Assembly: GCF_001263205.1 (NCBI RefSeq)
Contig: NZ_CP012333.1
Span: forward strand, 11,513,501-11,577,500
Length of the DNA stretch: 64,000 nt
Reading direction: 5' to 3'
Source of the DNA: Labilithrix luteola
Lineage (GTDB): Bacteria > Myxococcota_A > Polyangia > Polyangiales > Polyangiaceae
Shown here: positions 7,667 to 15,618 of the stretch, piece after piece
Position numbering within the stretch: position 1 is the stretch's first letter
How the letters are laid out: the number at the start of each line of letters is the position of its first letter
Notes under the pieces: model-generated
The model's database searches: none
Seen by the model: only the letters and a program-made list of their open reading frames with translations
What the model was told of the DNA's origin: nothing
Program-made: the position numbers and the translations under genes

Positions 7667-9025
7667 TCACACGAGGATGTAGTCCTCGGCGGCTGCCGTC
7701 GTCGTACTACCGGCAAGCACGCTCGAGGTCTCTTCGTCGCGCTCGACGGCGACGAGATACAGGCCCGCGAGGATCGCGGGGTGGGCGCGCACGAGATCGA
7801 CGAAGTCCTCGCGCGGGAGATGGAGAGTGACCGTGGGGTGCACGGCCACGACGTCGGCGTTGGCTTTCCGACGGAGAACGAGGGCCACTTCGCCCACCGT
7901 CTCGCCAACACCGAGCGTCGCGATGACGAACGTCTCGCCGCCTTCTTCGCGTCCGACGACAGCGACTTCGCCGGATGCGATGAGGTGGAGACCACTCGTG
8001 TCTTTGCCGTCTTCGATGAGCTTCTGGCCCTTCTCGAAGACCTTCGTTTCGAAGCGCTCGACGAGCGCGGGGCGCTGCTGCGCGGCCACCGCGAGGAGCA
8101 CCTTCGACGTACGGACGAGGTTCGCCACCATGCGACGGCGGCAGTGGGCAGCGAGCTCCACGCCGACGTCGGGCCGCTTCTCGGCCACGCCCTCGAGCGC
8201 ATCGCGACGCGCGACGAGGATGATCGACGGACGACACGCGACGACGCTCGCCGAGCGCGGAGCGCGCGAGAGAAGGGCCATCTCGCCGAACAGCGCGCCA
8301 TTGGCGAGGCGCGCGAGGGTCAGCGTTCGACCGTCTTCCGTCGTGCGGCGAACCTCGAGCTCACCGCGCGCGACGATGTATGCCTCGGCGCCCGCTTCGC
8401 CCTCGGCGATGACGGAGTGACCGGCAGGCACGGTCATCATCTCGAAGCAGCCGATGAGGGCGCGTAGGCCTTCCTTCTCGAGCGCGCTGAAGAGCGGCAG
8501 GGGCGAGACGAGCGCGGTCGCGGAGTCGTCGTTCTGCTCCCGGTCCTTCGACGCGTCGTGGATGATCCCCGTCGACTTCGAGAGCAGCGCCGGGCCCGAG
8601 AGAAACGAGCTCAACGGCTGGAAATCGCTGTCGTTCGGAAGCGGCGGAGGCGGCGCATCCTCGTCCGACAAGCGAGACGACCCGGCGCAGAAGGCCCCAG
8701 CGATCTCGTCGAGGCGCCTCGAGACGTCGACGCCGAGGTTCTGGAGATCGCCGACGGCCGCGACGGCCAGAGGAAGGTTCCCCGCGTCGATGGCGCAAGC
8801 GACGCCGAGCTCGAAGCCTTCGACGGCGGCCTCGGTTCGACCGGCCTCCGCGAGCAGGCGACTCGTCAGGATGAGCGCGCTCGGCGACGACGGTTCGCGT
8901 TGCACGACGGCCGCGCTCCAGCGCAGCGCGGCTTCGCGTTCGCCAGCCAGCAGAAGCGCGAGCGCACGGTCGAGCGGAGAGTCGGAGGTTTGGGCGCCGG
9001 GGAGATCCGGCGGGGCCGCGCGCAT
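7667..9025 (-). CDS. TPR protein with two cyclic-nucleotide-binding (CAP-ED) domains
   Basis: 452 residues. Residues ~15-105 are a TPR-like helical region (REAALRWSAAVVQREPSSPSA). A Ser/Pro linker follows. Two CNB domains come next: ~175-290 (GEAGAEAYIVARGELEV, GALFGEMALLSRAPRSASV with the phosphate-binding cassette) and ~320-435 (LIEDGKDTSGLHLIASGEV, GVGETVGEVALVLRRKANA). The first cassette keeps the Gly-Glu-x-Ala-Leu-x-x-x-x-Pro-Arg pattern for cyclic nucleotide binding; the second lacks Pro and may not bind. There is no DNA-binding domain. Its stop overlaps the CDF start region, so it may report a second-messenger or metal signal to the transporter; this is inference. Confidence 0.88.
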   Translation of the reverse strand: MRAAPPDLPGAQTSDSPLDRALALLLAGEREAALRWSAAVVQREPSSPSALILTSRLLAEAGRTEAAVEGFELGVACAIDAGNLPLAVAAVGDLQNLGVDVSRRLDEIAGAFCAGSSRLSDEDAPPPPLPNDSDFQPLSSFLSGPALLSKSTGIIHDASKDREQNDDSATALVSPLPLFSALEKEGLRALIGCFEMMTVPAGHSVIAEGEAGAEAYIVARGELEVRRTTEDGRTLTLARLANGALFGEMALLSRAPRSASVVACRPSIILVARRDALEGVAEKRPDVGVELAAHCRRRMVANLVRTSKVLLAVAAQQRPALVERFETKVFEKGQKLIEDGKDTSGLHLIASGEVAVVGREEGGETFVIATLGVGETVGEVALVLRRKANADVVAVHPTVTLHLPREDFVDLVRAHPAILAGLYLVAVERDEETSSVLAGSTTTAAAEDYILV

Positions 9026-9068
9026 GGGTCCGCCGATCCTACACCAGGTGGCAGGGGTCCACTATGCC

Positions 9069-10121
9069 TTAGCGTTTCTCGGATTCGTCGTCGCGTTCGC
9101 GCCGTTCGCTGAGTGAGCTCATGGCGTTGGCGGTGGCGGTCACGAGGGGGACGACCTTCGGATAATCCATACGCGTCGGCCCGATGATGCCGACCGATCC
9201 GGCGGTTCGCCCCTGGTTTTTGTAGGCCGCGCCGATGATCGAGAGCTGGCCCCCGGCCAGGTCCCCGGCCTCGTGACCGACGACCACGACCATGCTCTTG
9301 GCGGCCAGGGTCGCGTCGAGGAGGCGCACGATGCCTTCGGCCTCGTCGAGCGCGTTGACGACGCCCTTGAGGCCCTGGGCATCCGAAAACTCGGGCAGAC
9401 CGAGCAGCTTCGCTCGCCCTTCGATGACGATGTCAGCGCCGGCGTCGGCCGCCTCGGCGAGAGCCGCTTCGCCGAGCTCGAAGGCCACTTTGCGCACGGC
9501 ATCGTGCTGCACGCTCTCGGCCTTCTTGCGGCGGAGGAAAAGGTCACGCAGCTCCCCGAGCGTGCGGCCTTCGATGACGTCGTCGAGAAGGTTGTGCACC
9601 TTCACGAGCTCGCTCTCCTCGACCGATGCTTTGAGGAAGCGGTTTTGCACCGAGCCGTTCGCCATCACCAGCACGGCGAGGAGCTCGCCCGGCATCGTGC
9701 GGATGAAGCGAAGGTGCTTGAGCGTCATCGACTCGGCCTTCGGCGACACGACGACGGCGGCGGTTCCCGCGAGCTCGGAGAGCAAGCGCCCCGTCTCACG
9801 CAGGAAGTTCGGCCCCGGCTCGATCTCCGAGAAGCGCATGAGGATGCTGGCGTTCTCTTCGTCAGAGAGCGGACGGAGATCCATCATCGCGTCGATGAAG
9901 AGGCGAAACGCCTTGTCCGTCGGCACGCGGCCCGCGCTGGTGTGCGGCTGATGGAGGTAGCCGAGCTCCTCGAGATCGGAGAGGACGTTGCGAATGCTCG
10001 CCGGCGAGAGCTCGATGCCCTTCTTCGAGAGCGTGCGTGACCCAACCGGCTCTCCGGACGCCACGAACTCGGTGATGCACGCGTAGAGGATCTGTCTCGC
10101 GCGCTGCGACAAATCCGTCAT
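9069..10121 (-). CDS. hrcA: Heat-inducible transcription repressor HrcA
   Basis: 350 residues, the normal HrcA length. HrcA represses chaperone operons by binding CIRCE elements. The N-terminal winged helix (ARQILYACITEFVASGEPVGSRTLSKK, SPASIRNVLSDLEELGYLHQPHTSAGRVPTDKAFR) is characteristic, followed by the GAF-like and inserted domains and the C-terminal SIIGAAYKNQGRTAGSVGIIGPTRMDYPKV motif. ATG 10121 starts exactly at the conserved MTDLSQRARQIL; a TTG at 10160 in frame is less likely. Unusually, grpE/dnaK/dnaJ are not adjacent: the downstream genes are the CNB protein and CDF transporter. I see no CIRCE dyad in the 135 bp upstream. Confidence 0.94.
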   Translation of the reverse strand: MTDLSQRARQILYACITEFVASGEPVGSRTLSKKGIELSPASIRNVLSDLEELGYLHQPHTSAGRVPTDKAFRLFIDAMMDLRPLSDEENASILMRFSEIEPGPNFLRETGRLLSELAGTAAVVVSPKAESMTLKHLRFIRTMPGELLAVLVMANGSVQNRFLKASVEESELVKVHNLLDDVIEGRTLGELRDLFLRRKKAESVQHDAVRKVAFELGEAALAEAADAGADIVIEGRAKLLGLPEFSDAQGLKGVVNALDEAEGIVRLLDATLAAKSMVVVVGHEAGDLAGGQLSIIGAAYKNQGRTAGSVGIIGPTRMDYPKVVPLVTATANAMSSLSERRERDDESEKR

Positions 10122-10256
10122 TGGTTGGAATTCTAGCAGGTCCACCAAACGTCGGGACAAGCGCGACGGGGCCGCGAACGGTCAGACACGGACTTACAAC
10201 TGCGTCAAATTCTACCGTTTTCGCGATCTTCGCCTTCAAGGCTAGACTCAGCCGCG

Positions 10257-11150
10257 ATGCGGCGCAGTTCCCCCCCGGCTTTTCGCCTGGCTCGCCTGGC
10301 TCGCCTGCCTGCGCTCCTTTCGGGCCTCGCCGGTCTGGTCGTGCCGCTCGGGGTACCGGCGGCCCAGGCGACCGAGTCGGCCGAAGAGGCGCCGCCACAC
10401 AACGACGAGGATGAGCTTGCCGAGGTCGACGCCTTCGCGGCCGACCGGAGCGCCAACGGAAGCCCGTTCATCGAAGCTCCAGGGATGGCTGTGGGCCTAT
10501 CGACCGCATCGGCGGTCCTGCCGTATGGAGGCGCGCCTCCTTCGGCCCGTTACGTCACGATGGATCGCAAGACCTGCGAAGCCGAGCTCGTGCATCGGCG
10601 AATCCCCTTCGATCGGGTCGACGAAGCGCGCGGCGTGGTCGCGCCGGTGAGGCTCACCGGGCCGCTCTGGGGCGTCGCCTTCCACTCGAACCTCCCGTCC
10701 AAACAGCGCAAAACCTCGGTCTACGAGATCTACGACTGCCGCTTGGTGCTCGCCCTCGACGATTTCGCGCGCATCCTCTCGCGCTACGACATCGTCGACG
10801 TGACCCATCTCTCGGTCTACCGCCCCCCCCCGCAGCGCACGCCGCTCAAGGGCCCCGGGCGACGTCACTCGGGCGCGCTCGCGATCGACGCGGCGCTCTT
10901 CAAGACGCGCGACGGGCGAACGCTGAGCGTGCTGAAGGACTTCAACGGTCGCATCGGCGCCAAGACGTGCAGCTCGACGGGCACGCCGTCGAAGCTCTCC
11001 GCCAACGCGACCACGCTACGCCAGCTGGTGTGCGAGGCCGCCGACGCACGCCTCTTCAACGTGCTGCTCACGCCGGACTTCAACTGGGCTCACCGCAATC
11101 ACTTCCACCTGGAAGTGACCTCCGGAGCCCGCTGGATCTACGTCAAGTAG
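10257..11150 (+). CDS. Extensin-like C-terminal domain protein (putative exported peptidase-fold protein)
   Basis: 297 residues. An Arg/Leu-rich N-terminus with a hydrophobic segment (LPALLSGLAGLVVPLGVPAAQA) is a probable signal peptide, followed by an acidic spacer. From ~100 the protein matches the bacterial extensin-like domain: a Cys at CEAELVHRRI, the motif GRRHSGALAIDAALFKTRDG with the His/Asp pair, and the closing FNVLLTPDFNWAHRNHFHLEV. The His...Asp...HFH arrangement resembles the zinc site of LAS/M15 D,D-peptidases, so cell-wall peptide cleavage is plausible but unproven. It is divergent from hrcA. Confidence 0.8.
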   Translation: MRRSSPPAFRLARLARLPALLSGLAGLVVPLGVPAAQATESAEEAPPHNDEDELAEVDAFAADRSANGSPFIEAPGMAVGLSTASAVLPYGGAPPSARYVTMDRKTCEAELVHRRIPFDRVDEARGVVAPVRLTGPLWGVAFHSNLPSKQRKTSVYEIYDCRLVLALDDFARILSRYDIVDVTHLSVYRPPPQRTPLKGPGRRHSGALAIDAALFKTRDGRTLSVLKDFNGRIGAKTCSSTGTPSKLSANATTLRQLVCEAADARLFNVLLTPDFNWAHRNHFHLEVTSGARWIYVK

Positions 11151-11204
11151 GCTCCGAGACGGTAACTCGGGGACCCCAGAAGGAAACTCGCCCCTCATCC
11201 CCAG

Positions 11205-11453
11205 CCCTTCTCCCTGAGGGAGAAGGGAGCAAGAGCTCTGCGTTTGGCGGCTAGAAAGCGCGCCCTCATCCCCCGACCCCTTCTCCCTCGGGAGAAGGGG
11301 TCGGGGGATGAGGTGGATGGGCAGATATTTGCAGAACGCACACAACGAAGCGGCGCGCCGACGGCCACCGCAAAAGCAAACCCCTTCTCCCATTGGGAGA
11401 AGGGGTTTGGGGATGAGGGCCTCTTCCCCCCCTTCTCCCTTAGGGAGAAGGGG
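11205..11453. repeat. Cluster of four related palindromes (CCCTTCTCCC...GGGAGAAGGG family)
   Basis: Four inverted repeats share the core arms CCCTTCTCCC/GGGAGAAGGG: 11205-11227, 11264-11313, 11378-11408 and 11429-11453. The second is the longest: 24-base perfect arms (11264-11287 and 11290-11313) around a 2-base centre. The third has 14-base arms. The flanks carry a CCTCATCCCC / GGGGATGAGG extension. This looks like an interspersed extragenic palindrome family sitting between two convergent genes; RNA from either strand would fold strongly and could terminate both transcripts. Confidence 0.85.
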
Positions 11454-11473
11454 CGGGGGTTGAGGGTCGAGTT

Positions 11474-11537
11474 ATTCTTCTAGAAGTCGCCATTCTTCTA
11501 GAAGTCGCCATTCTTCTAGAAGTCGCCATTCTTCTAG
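11474..11537. repeat. 18-bp tandem repeat, 3.6 copies
   Basis: The unit ATTCTTCTAGAAGTCGCC occurs at 11474-11491, 11492-11509 and 11510-11527, with a partial fourth copy to 11537. Each unit contains the palindrome TTCTAGAA. The array lies between the palindrome cluster and the 3' end of the POT transporter gene and does not enter a credible gene. It is a likely site of copy-number variation. Confidence 0.92.
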
Positions 11538-11555
11538 CGTTGGTTCTGGAACCTT

Positions 11556-13334
11556 CTAGGCCTTGCCGTGCATCCACTTCTTGAGAAGTGGCGTCAGCGC
11601 GAGGAGCAGGATCGCCGGGCCGATCGAGCTCACGACGAGGAAGCCGTAGATCGGCACCTGCACCTTGGTGAGCATCGATTCGAGCGTGCCGGCGAGGTAG
11701 TTCGCGACGGCCGACGAGAAGAGCCAGAGGCCCATCGCGAGCGACGAGACGCGCGGCGGCGCGAGCTTCGTGACCATCGAGAGGCCGATCGGCGAGAGGC
11801 AAAGCTCGCCGATGGTGTGGATGATGTAGACCGCGCCGAGCCACGCCGCGCTGGCCTTGGCGCCGTTCGCGGTGCCGATCTTCTGACCGAAGAAGAGGAT
11901 CAGGAAGCCGAAGCCGAGGATGATCATGCCGATCGCCATCTTGGTCGGCGTCGACGTGCGGTACTTGCCCGAGTCGAGCTTGTCCCACAGGTTCGAGAAC
12001 GTCGGCGCGAGGGCGACGATGATGAGCGGGTTGATCGCCTGGAACTGCGAGGCCGGGATGTTCGTCGCCTGGCCGGTGGCGAGGCCGTAGCCGCCCATGC
12101 CGAGCGCCGCGAGGCCGAGGAGCGCGAACATGGCGGTCAGCGAGAGCCAGAGCGCCTGGCCGCTCGCCTCGCTCTTCGTCGAACGACGGAAGTTGTAGGC
12201 GCAGGCGAAGACGAACGCGGCGATGAGGATCATGCCGATCCCGCCGATGTTGCGCTCCGTCTGCTCGGCGGCGAACAGCGTCATCGTTCCGCCGGCCTGC
12301 TCGAATCCCATCCAGAAGAAGATGTTGAACGCGCAGAGGATGATGATGACGAGGATCTGCTGCGCTTCCTGGGCGTTCGAGCCGCGGAACAACTGGAAGA
12401 AGACCGCGCCGATGGCCGCGAGGCCGAGCAGGCCCTTCACGAAGCCGGGCGCCGCGCCCCAGGCCGGGCCGACGAAGTTCCACGCGAAGAGCACGCCCCA
12501 GACGAGCGCGCAGGTGCCGGCCGTCCAGATGACGACGTCGATGTAGTCGCGCGAGCCGAGGAGGATCGCCTTCGCGCTCACGACGCTGCTGCGGTACGGC
12601 GGCTCACCGACGATTTCCTTCTTCGTCTCGCGTCCGGGCGGCAGGCCCGTGTCGCCGAGGTGCTTCTGGCCCATCGCGAACTGCGCGAGGCCGAGCGTCA
12701 TGCCGAGGGCCGCGGAGCCGAAGCCGGCCGCGAACGCGACCTTCTCGCCGAGCGTTCCGCAGATGATCGGCGACCAGAGCGCGCCGAGGTTGATGCCCAT
12801 GTAGAAGATCGTGAAGGCGCCGTCGCGGCGGGTGTCGCCTTCGCGATAGAGGCCACCGACCATCGTCGAGATGTTCGGCTTGAAGAAGCCGTTACCCGCG
12901 ATGAGCAGGCCGAGCGCCAGGAACAGCAGCGACTCCGACATCAGCGCGAGCTGGCCGATCGCCATCACGATGCCGCCGATGAGGACCGCCTTGCGGCGAC
13001 CGAGGATCTTGTCGGCCAGGTATCCGCCGAGGAGCGGCGTCAGGTAAACGAGGCCGGTGTAGAGGCCGTAGATCTCGAGAGCGTGCTCGCGATCGAGCTT
13101 GATCTTCTGGGTCAGGTAGAGGACGAGGAGCGCCCTCATGCCGTAGTACGAGAAGCGCTCCCAGGCCTCCGCTCCGAAGAGCGTGTAGAGGCCTCTCGGG
13201 TGCCCCTTCTGGCCTTCGCCACCGCCGGTGCTCGAAGTCGTCGAAGTCCCGGAGGTGCCGGCGCCGCTGGCGCCCTCTCCGTCGGCTTCTTTCGCCAAGG
13301 CCATCTCGTTCGTGAGCGCGCTCTGGTTCGTCAT
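11556..13334 (-). CDS. POT/PTR2-family proton-dependent peptide transporter
   Basis: 592 residues, with an extra Ser/Thr/Gly-rich N-terminus (~1-45) before the transporter core. POT proteins import di- and tripeptides with protons across the inner membrane. The signature E-x-x-E-R motif is present as EAWERFSYYGMRALLVLYL. The second family motif, F-x-x-x-Y-x-x-x-N-x-G, appears as FTIFYMGINLGAL, with GNGFFKPNIS just before it. About 12-14 hydrophobic helices follow to the C-terminus. ATG 13334 is preceded by GAGG; upstream codons in frame look non-coding. It converges with the extensin-like gene across the repeat region. Confidence 0.93.
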   Translation of the reverse strand: MTNQSALTNEMALAKEADGEGASGAGTSGTSTTSSTGGGEGQKGHPRGLYTLFGAEAWERFSYYGMRALLVLYLTQKIKLDREHALEIYGLYTGLVYLTPLLGGYLADKILGRRKAVLIGGIVMAIGQLALMSESLLFLALGLLIAGNGFFKPNISTMVGGLYREGDTRRDGAFTIFYMGINLGALWSPIICGTLGEKVAFAAGFGSAALGMTLGLAQFAMGQKHLGDTGLPPGRETKKEIVGEPPYRSSVVSAKAILLGSRDYIDVVIWTAGTCALVWGVLFAWNFVGPAWGAAPGFVKGLLGLAAIGAVFFQLFRGSNAQEAQQILVIIILCAFNIFFWMGFEQAGGTMTLFAAEQTERNIGGIGMILIAAFVFACAYNFRRSTKSEASGQALWLSLTAMFALLGLAALGMGGYGLATGQATNIPASQFQAINPLIIVALAPTFSNLWDKLDSGKYRTSTPTKMAIGMIILGFGFLILFFGQKIGTANGAKASAAWLGAVYIIHTIGELCLSPIGLSMVTKLAPPRVSSLAMGLWLFSSAVANYLAGTLESMLTKVQVPIYGFLVVSSIGPAILLLALTPLLKKWMHGKA

Positions 13335-13527
13335 TGTGCCTCGGCCCCCGGCCAAACGCTCGAAGGCGGCGCATCCAAGCACAAAGCCAGAGGCGCCGAA
13401 AGCGCGTCGACACCGGTTCGTACCCGGATCGTCACCGCCCCGGGAGCGGCCGCCCCCGTCACCGATTCGCCACGCGGTCAGACCTCCGCGAACCGTGACG
13501 GGACCGGCCGAGCTGCAACGTGGCGCG

Positions 13528-14538
13528 TCAACGCCTCAGCCAGTCGAGGACCTCCTGCATGTCCTTCGGCGGCTCGGAGGTCCAGCGCATCTCCCGTTCG
13601 GTTGCAGGATGCACGAATCCGAGCTCCGCGGCGTGGAGCATGAGCCTCGGCGCGGGCACGACCTTGTCCTCGTGCGCGCGGGCGAAATCCCGAATGTACA
13701 CGCGATCGCCGACCACCGGATGGCCGGCCTCGCTCATGTGGATGCGGATCTGGTGGGTGCGCCCCGTCTCGAGGCTGCAGGCGACGAGCGTGCACGGCTG
13801 GCCCGCAGCCTTGCCCGGCAGGCGCTCGACGACCTCGACGTGCGTGACGGCGAGCTGCGTTTTTTCCGAGCCGACGGCCTTCTGTCGCCCGTGACGCTTC
13901 TCGACCGAGCCCCTCAAGCCGTCGCCACGATCGGGCACGAAGTTCGAGCGAATCGTGCAGGAATCCATCTTGCCGTGGACGATGGCGAGATAGCGCCGGT
14001 GGACATGGTGGAAGCGAAACGCCTGCAGGAGCGACTTCTTCGCCGCCCATGAGCGGGTGAAGACGACAAGCCCCGAGGTCTCCTTGTCGATACGGTGGAC
14101 GACACCGAGCGTGGGTGGCGGTCCTCCGCGCTTTTCGACCTTGCCGATCAGGGTGCGAACGCGCTCATCGAGCGCCGCGTCTTCACCGGGCTGGGCCCGT
14201 TTGGCGATCGACGCGCCCATGCCTTCCGGATCGAACGCCACCGTGTTGATGCCCGCGGGCTTCTCCACGACCACGAGGTGCGGGTCGAGGTGAACGAGGG
14301 TCTTGTCGGGCAACTCCGTACCCGTCCGGCGGCGTGCGGCCGGATCGAGCACCACTTCAGCCCCCGCCCTGACGCGGGTAAGCGGGTCCGTCACCGTCTT
14401 GCCGTTCACCGCAACCTTGCCTCGGCGAACCATGTCGCGTGCTTGGCCCCACGTGAGGCCGAAGAGTGTGCGGACCGCGCCGTCGAGGGCGGACCCCGCG
14501 AGATCTTGAGAAATCGAGCCTTGTCGCATCGCGCACAT
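13528..14538 (-). CDS. RluA-family 23S rRNA/tRNA pseudouridine synthase
   Basis: About 336 residues. The S4 RNA-binding domain is at ~5-65 (GQARDMVRRGKVAVNGKTVTDP). The catalytic domain has the RluA motif VVHRIDKETSGLVVFTRS, in which Asp is the nucleophile, and the later LETGRTHQIRIHMSEAGHPVVGD motif. Such enzymes convert specific uridines in 23S rRNA or tRNA to pseudouridine; the exact site (RluC/RluD-like or other) cannot be assigned. Two in-frame ATGs are possible (14538 and 14529), and neither has a strong ribosome binding site. The gene is divergent from the response regulator gene starting at 14590. Confidence 0.9.
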   Translation of the reverse strand: MCAMRQGSISQDLAGSALDGAVRTLFGLTWGQARDMVRRGKVAVNGKTVTDPLTRVRAGAEVVLDPAARRRTGTELPDKTLVHLDPHLVVVEKPAGINTVAFDPEGMGASIAKRAQPGEDAALDERVRTLIGKVEKRGGPPPTLGVVHRIDKETSGLVVFTRSWAAKKSLLQAFRFHHVHRRYLAIVHGKMDSCTIRSNFVPDRGDGLRGSVEKRHGRQKAVGSEKTQLAVTHVEVVERLPGKAAGQPCTLVACSLETGRTHQIRIHMSEAGHPVVGDRVYIRDFARAHEDKVVPAPRLMLHAAELGFVHPATEREMRWTSEPPKDMQEVLDWLRR

Positions 14539-14589
14539 AGCTTGACACGACCTGTCCCACCTCCGCACAATCGATTCCGGAGACAACCA

Positions 14590-15510
14590 GTGGCCAAGAC
14601 CCTCCTCGCTGTCGACGACAGCGTCACGATGCGAAAAGTCCTCGAGATCACCTTCTCGGGTGAAGACTTTCGCGTGATCACCGCGGACAACACGCAAAAT
14701 GCCCTCGGCAAGCTGAACGAAGGGCCTTCGGTGCTGGTCGTCGACACCGCTCTCGGGGGCGAGGACGGCTACGCGCTCGCGAAGGAGCTGCGCAAGCGCA
14801 ACCCCGCGGCGGCGATCATCATGCTCGCGAGCCGCTACGCGCCCTACGATCAGGGCCGCGGCCGTGACGCCGGCGCGGACGATTGGGCCGACAAGCCCTT
14901 CGACACCCAGCAGCTCATCGACAAGGTCCGCAAGGTTATCGTCGCGAAGGAAGCGGGCGCGCCGGCCCCCGTCCCCGTCGCGGCGGGTGCCGCCGCCGCT
15001 CCTTTCCGGGCTCCGGCAGGTGCACCGTTTGGTGCTCCGCCGGCTCCGGCGACCGCGCCGATGGCGGCGGGTCCCGTCGGTGGCGGCCTCGGCCGCGGAA
15101 CGCAGCCCTCGCTCGGCGGCAACGTGCCGGTGCGCACGGGCACGCTCGTGTTCGGCGAAGGCTCGGGCACCTCGATGCCGTCGTTCGGTGCGCCGGCGGC
15201 GCCTCGTCCGGCTCCTCCCGCGCCCGTCGCGGCGGCGCCTGCTCCCGCGCCGGCCCCTACGCCCGCTCCGGCGCCTATCGCGCCGGCTCCTATCGCGGCG
15301 GCTCCTGCACCCGCCCCTGCCAGCCCTGTCTCGGCCGCCGTCAATGGTCACCTCGCAGGCAAGCTCGGCGATCTGGGTCTGACCTCGCAGCAAGCCGAGG
15401 CCGTCCTCGCGCTCTCGCGTGAGGTCGTCGAGCGCGTGGTCTGGGAAGTCGTCCCGCACCTCGCCGAGACGCTCATCAAAGAAGAGCTCTCGCGCCTCAC
15501 GCGCGACTAG
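14590..15510 (+). CDS. Response regulator with receiver, long Ala/Pro linker and C-terminal helical tail
   Basis: 306 residues from GTG 14590, supported by GGAG 7 nt upstream; the upstream extension in this frame runs antisense to the pseudouridine synthase. Residues 1-120 are a receiver (AVDDSVTMRKVLE, phospho-Asp in VLVVDTALGGEDG, Lys in WADKPFD). Residues ~125-250 are an Ala/Pro-rich low-complexity linker. The last ~45 residues (QAEAVLALSREVVERVVWEV and onward to EELSRLTRD) form a conserved amphipathic tail found on other delta-proteobacterial receivers, probably a protein-protein contact. No output DNA-binding domain is present. The partner kinase is not next to it. Confidence 0.87.
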   Translation: MAKTLLAVDDSVTMRKVLEITFSGEDFRVITADNTQNALGKLNEGPSVLVVDTALGGEDGYALAKELRKRNPAAAIIMLASRYAPYDQGRGRDAGADDWADKPFDTQQLIDKVRKVIVAKEAGAPAPVPVAAGAAAAPFRAPAGAPFGAPPAPATAPMAAGPVGGGLGRGTQPSLGGNVPVRTGTLVFGEGSGTSMPSFGAPAAPRPAPPAPVAAAPAPAPAPTPAPAPIAPAPIAAAPAPAPASPVSAAVNGHLAGKLGDLGLTSQQAEAVLALSREVVERVVWEVVPHLAETLIKEELSRLTRD

Positions 15511-15618
15511 GGCGCGCTCCGCCGAACGCGCATTCCCGCCCCGCATTCCCGCGCGGCGCATCGAGCCTCAGCTTGGTCCTGAGGCATGGTGCGCCGCGTT
15601 GTGGTAATGCCGGGGGTT

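Noticed and set aside
11205..11453. Possible CRISPR array
   Set aside because: The units are palindromes of different length with irregular spacing and no spacer set; no cas genes are present.
11568..13643. 691-codon open frame antisense to the POT transporter
   Set aside because: Arg/Glu/Ala-rich shadow of a transporter with full family motifs.
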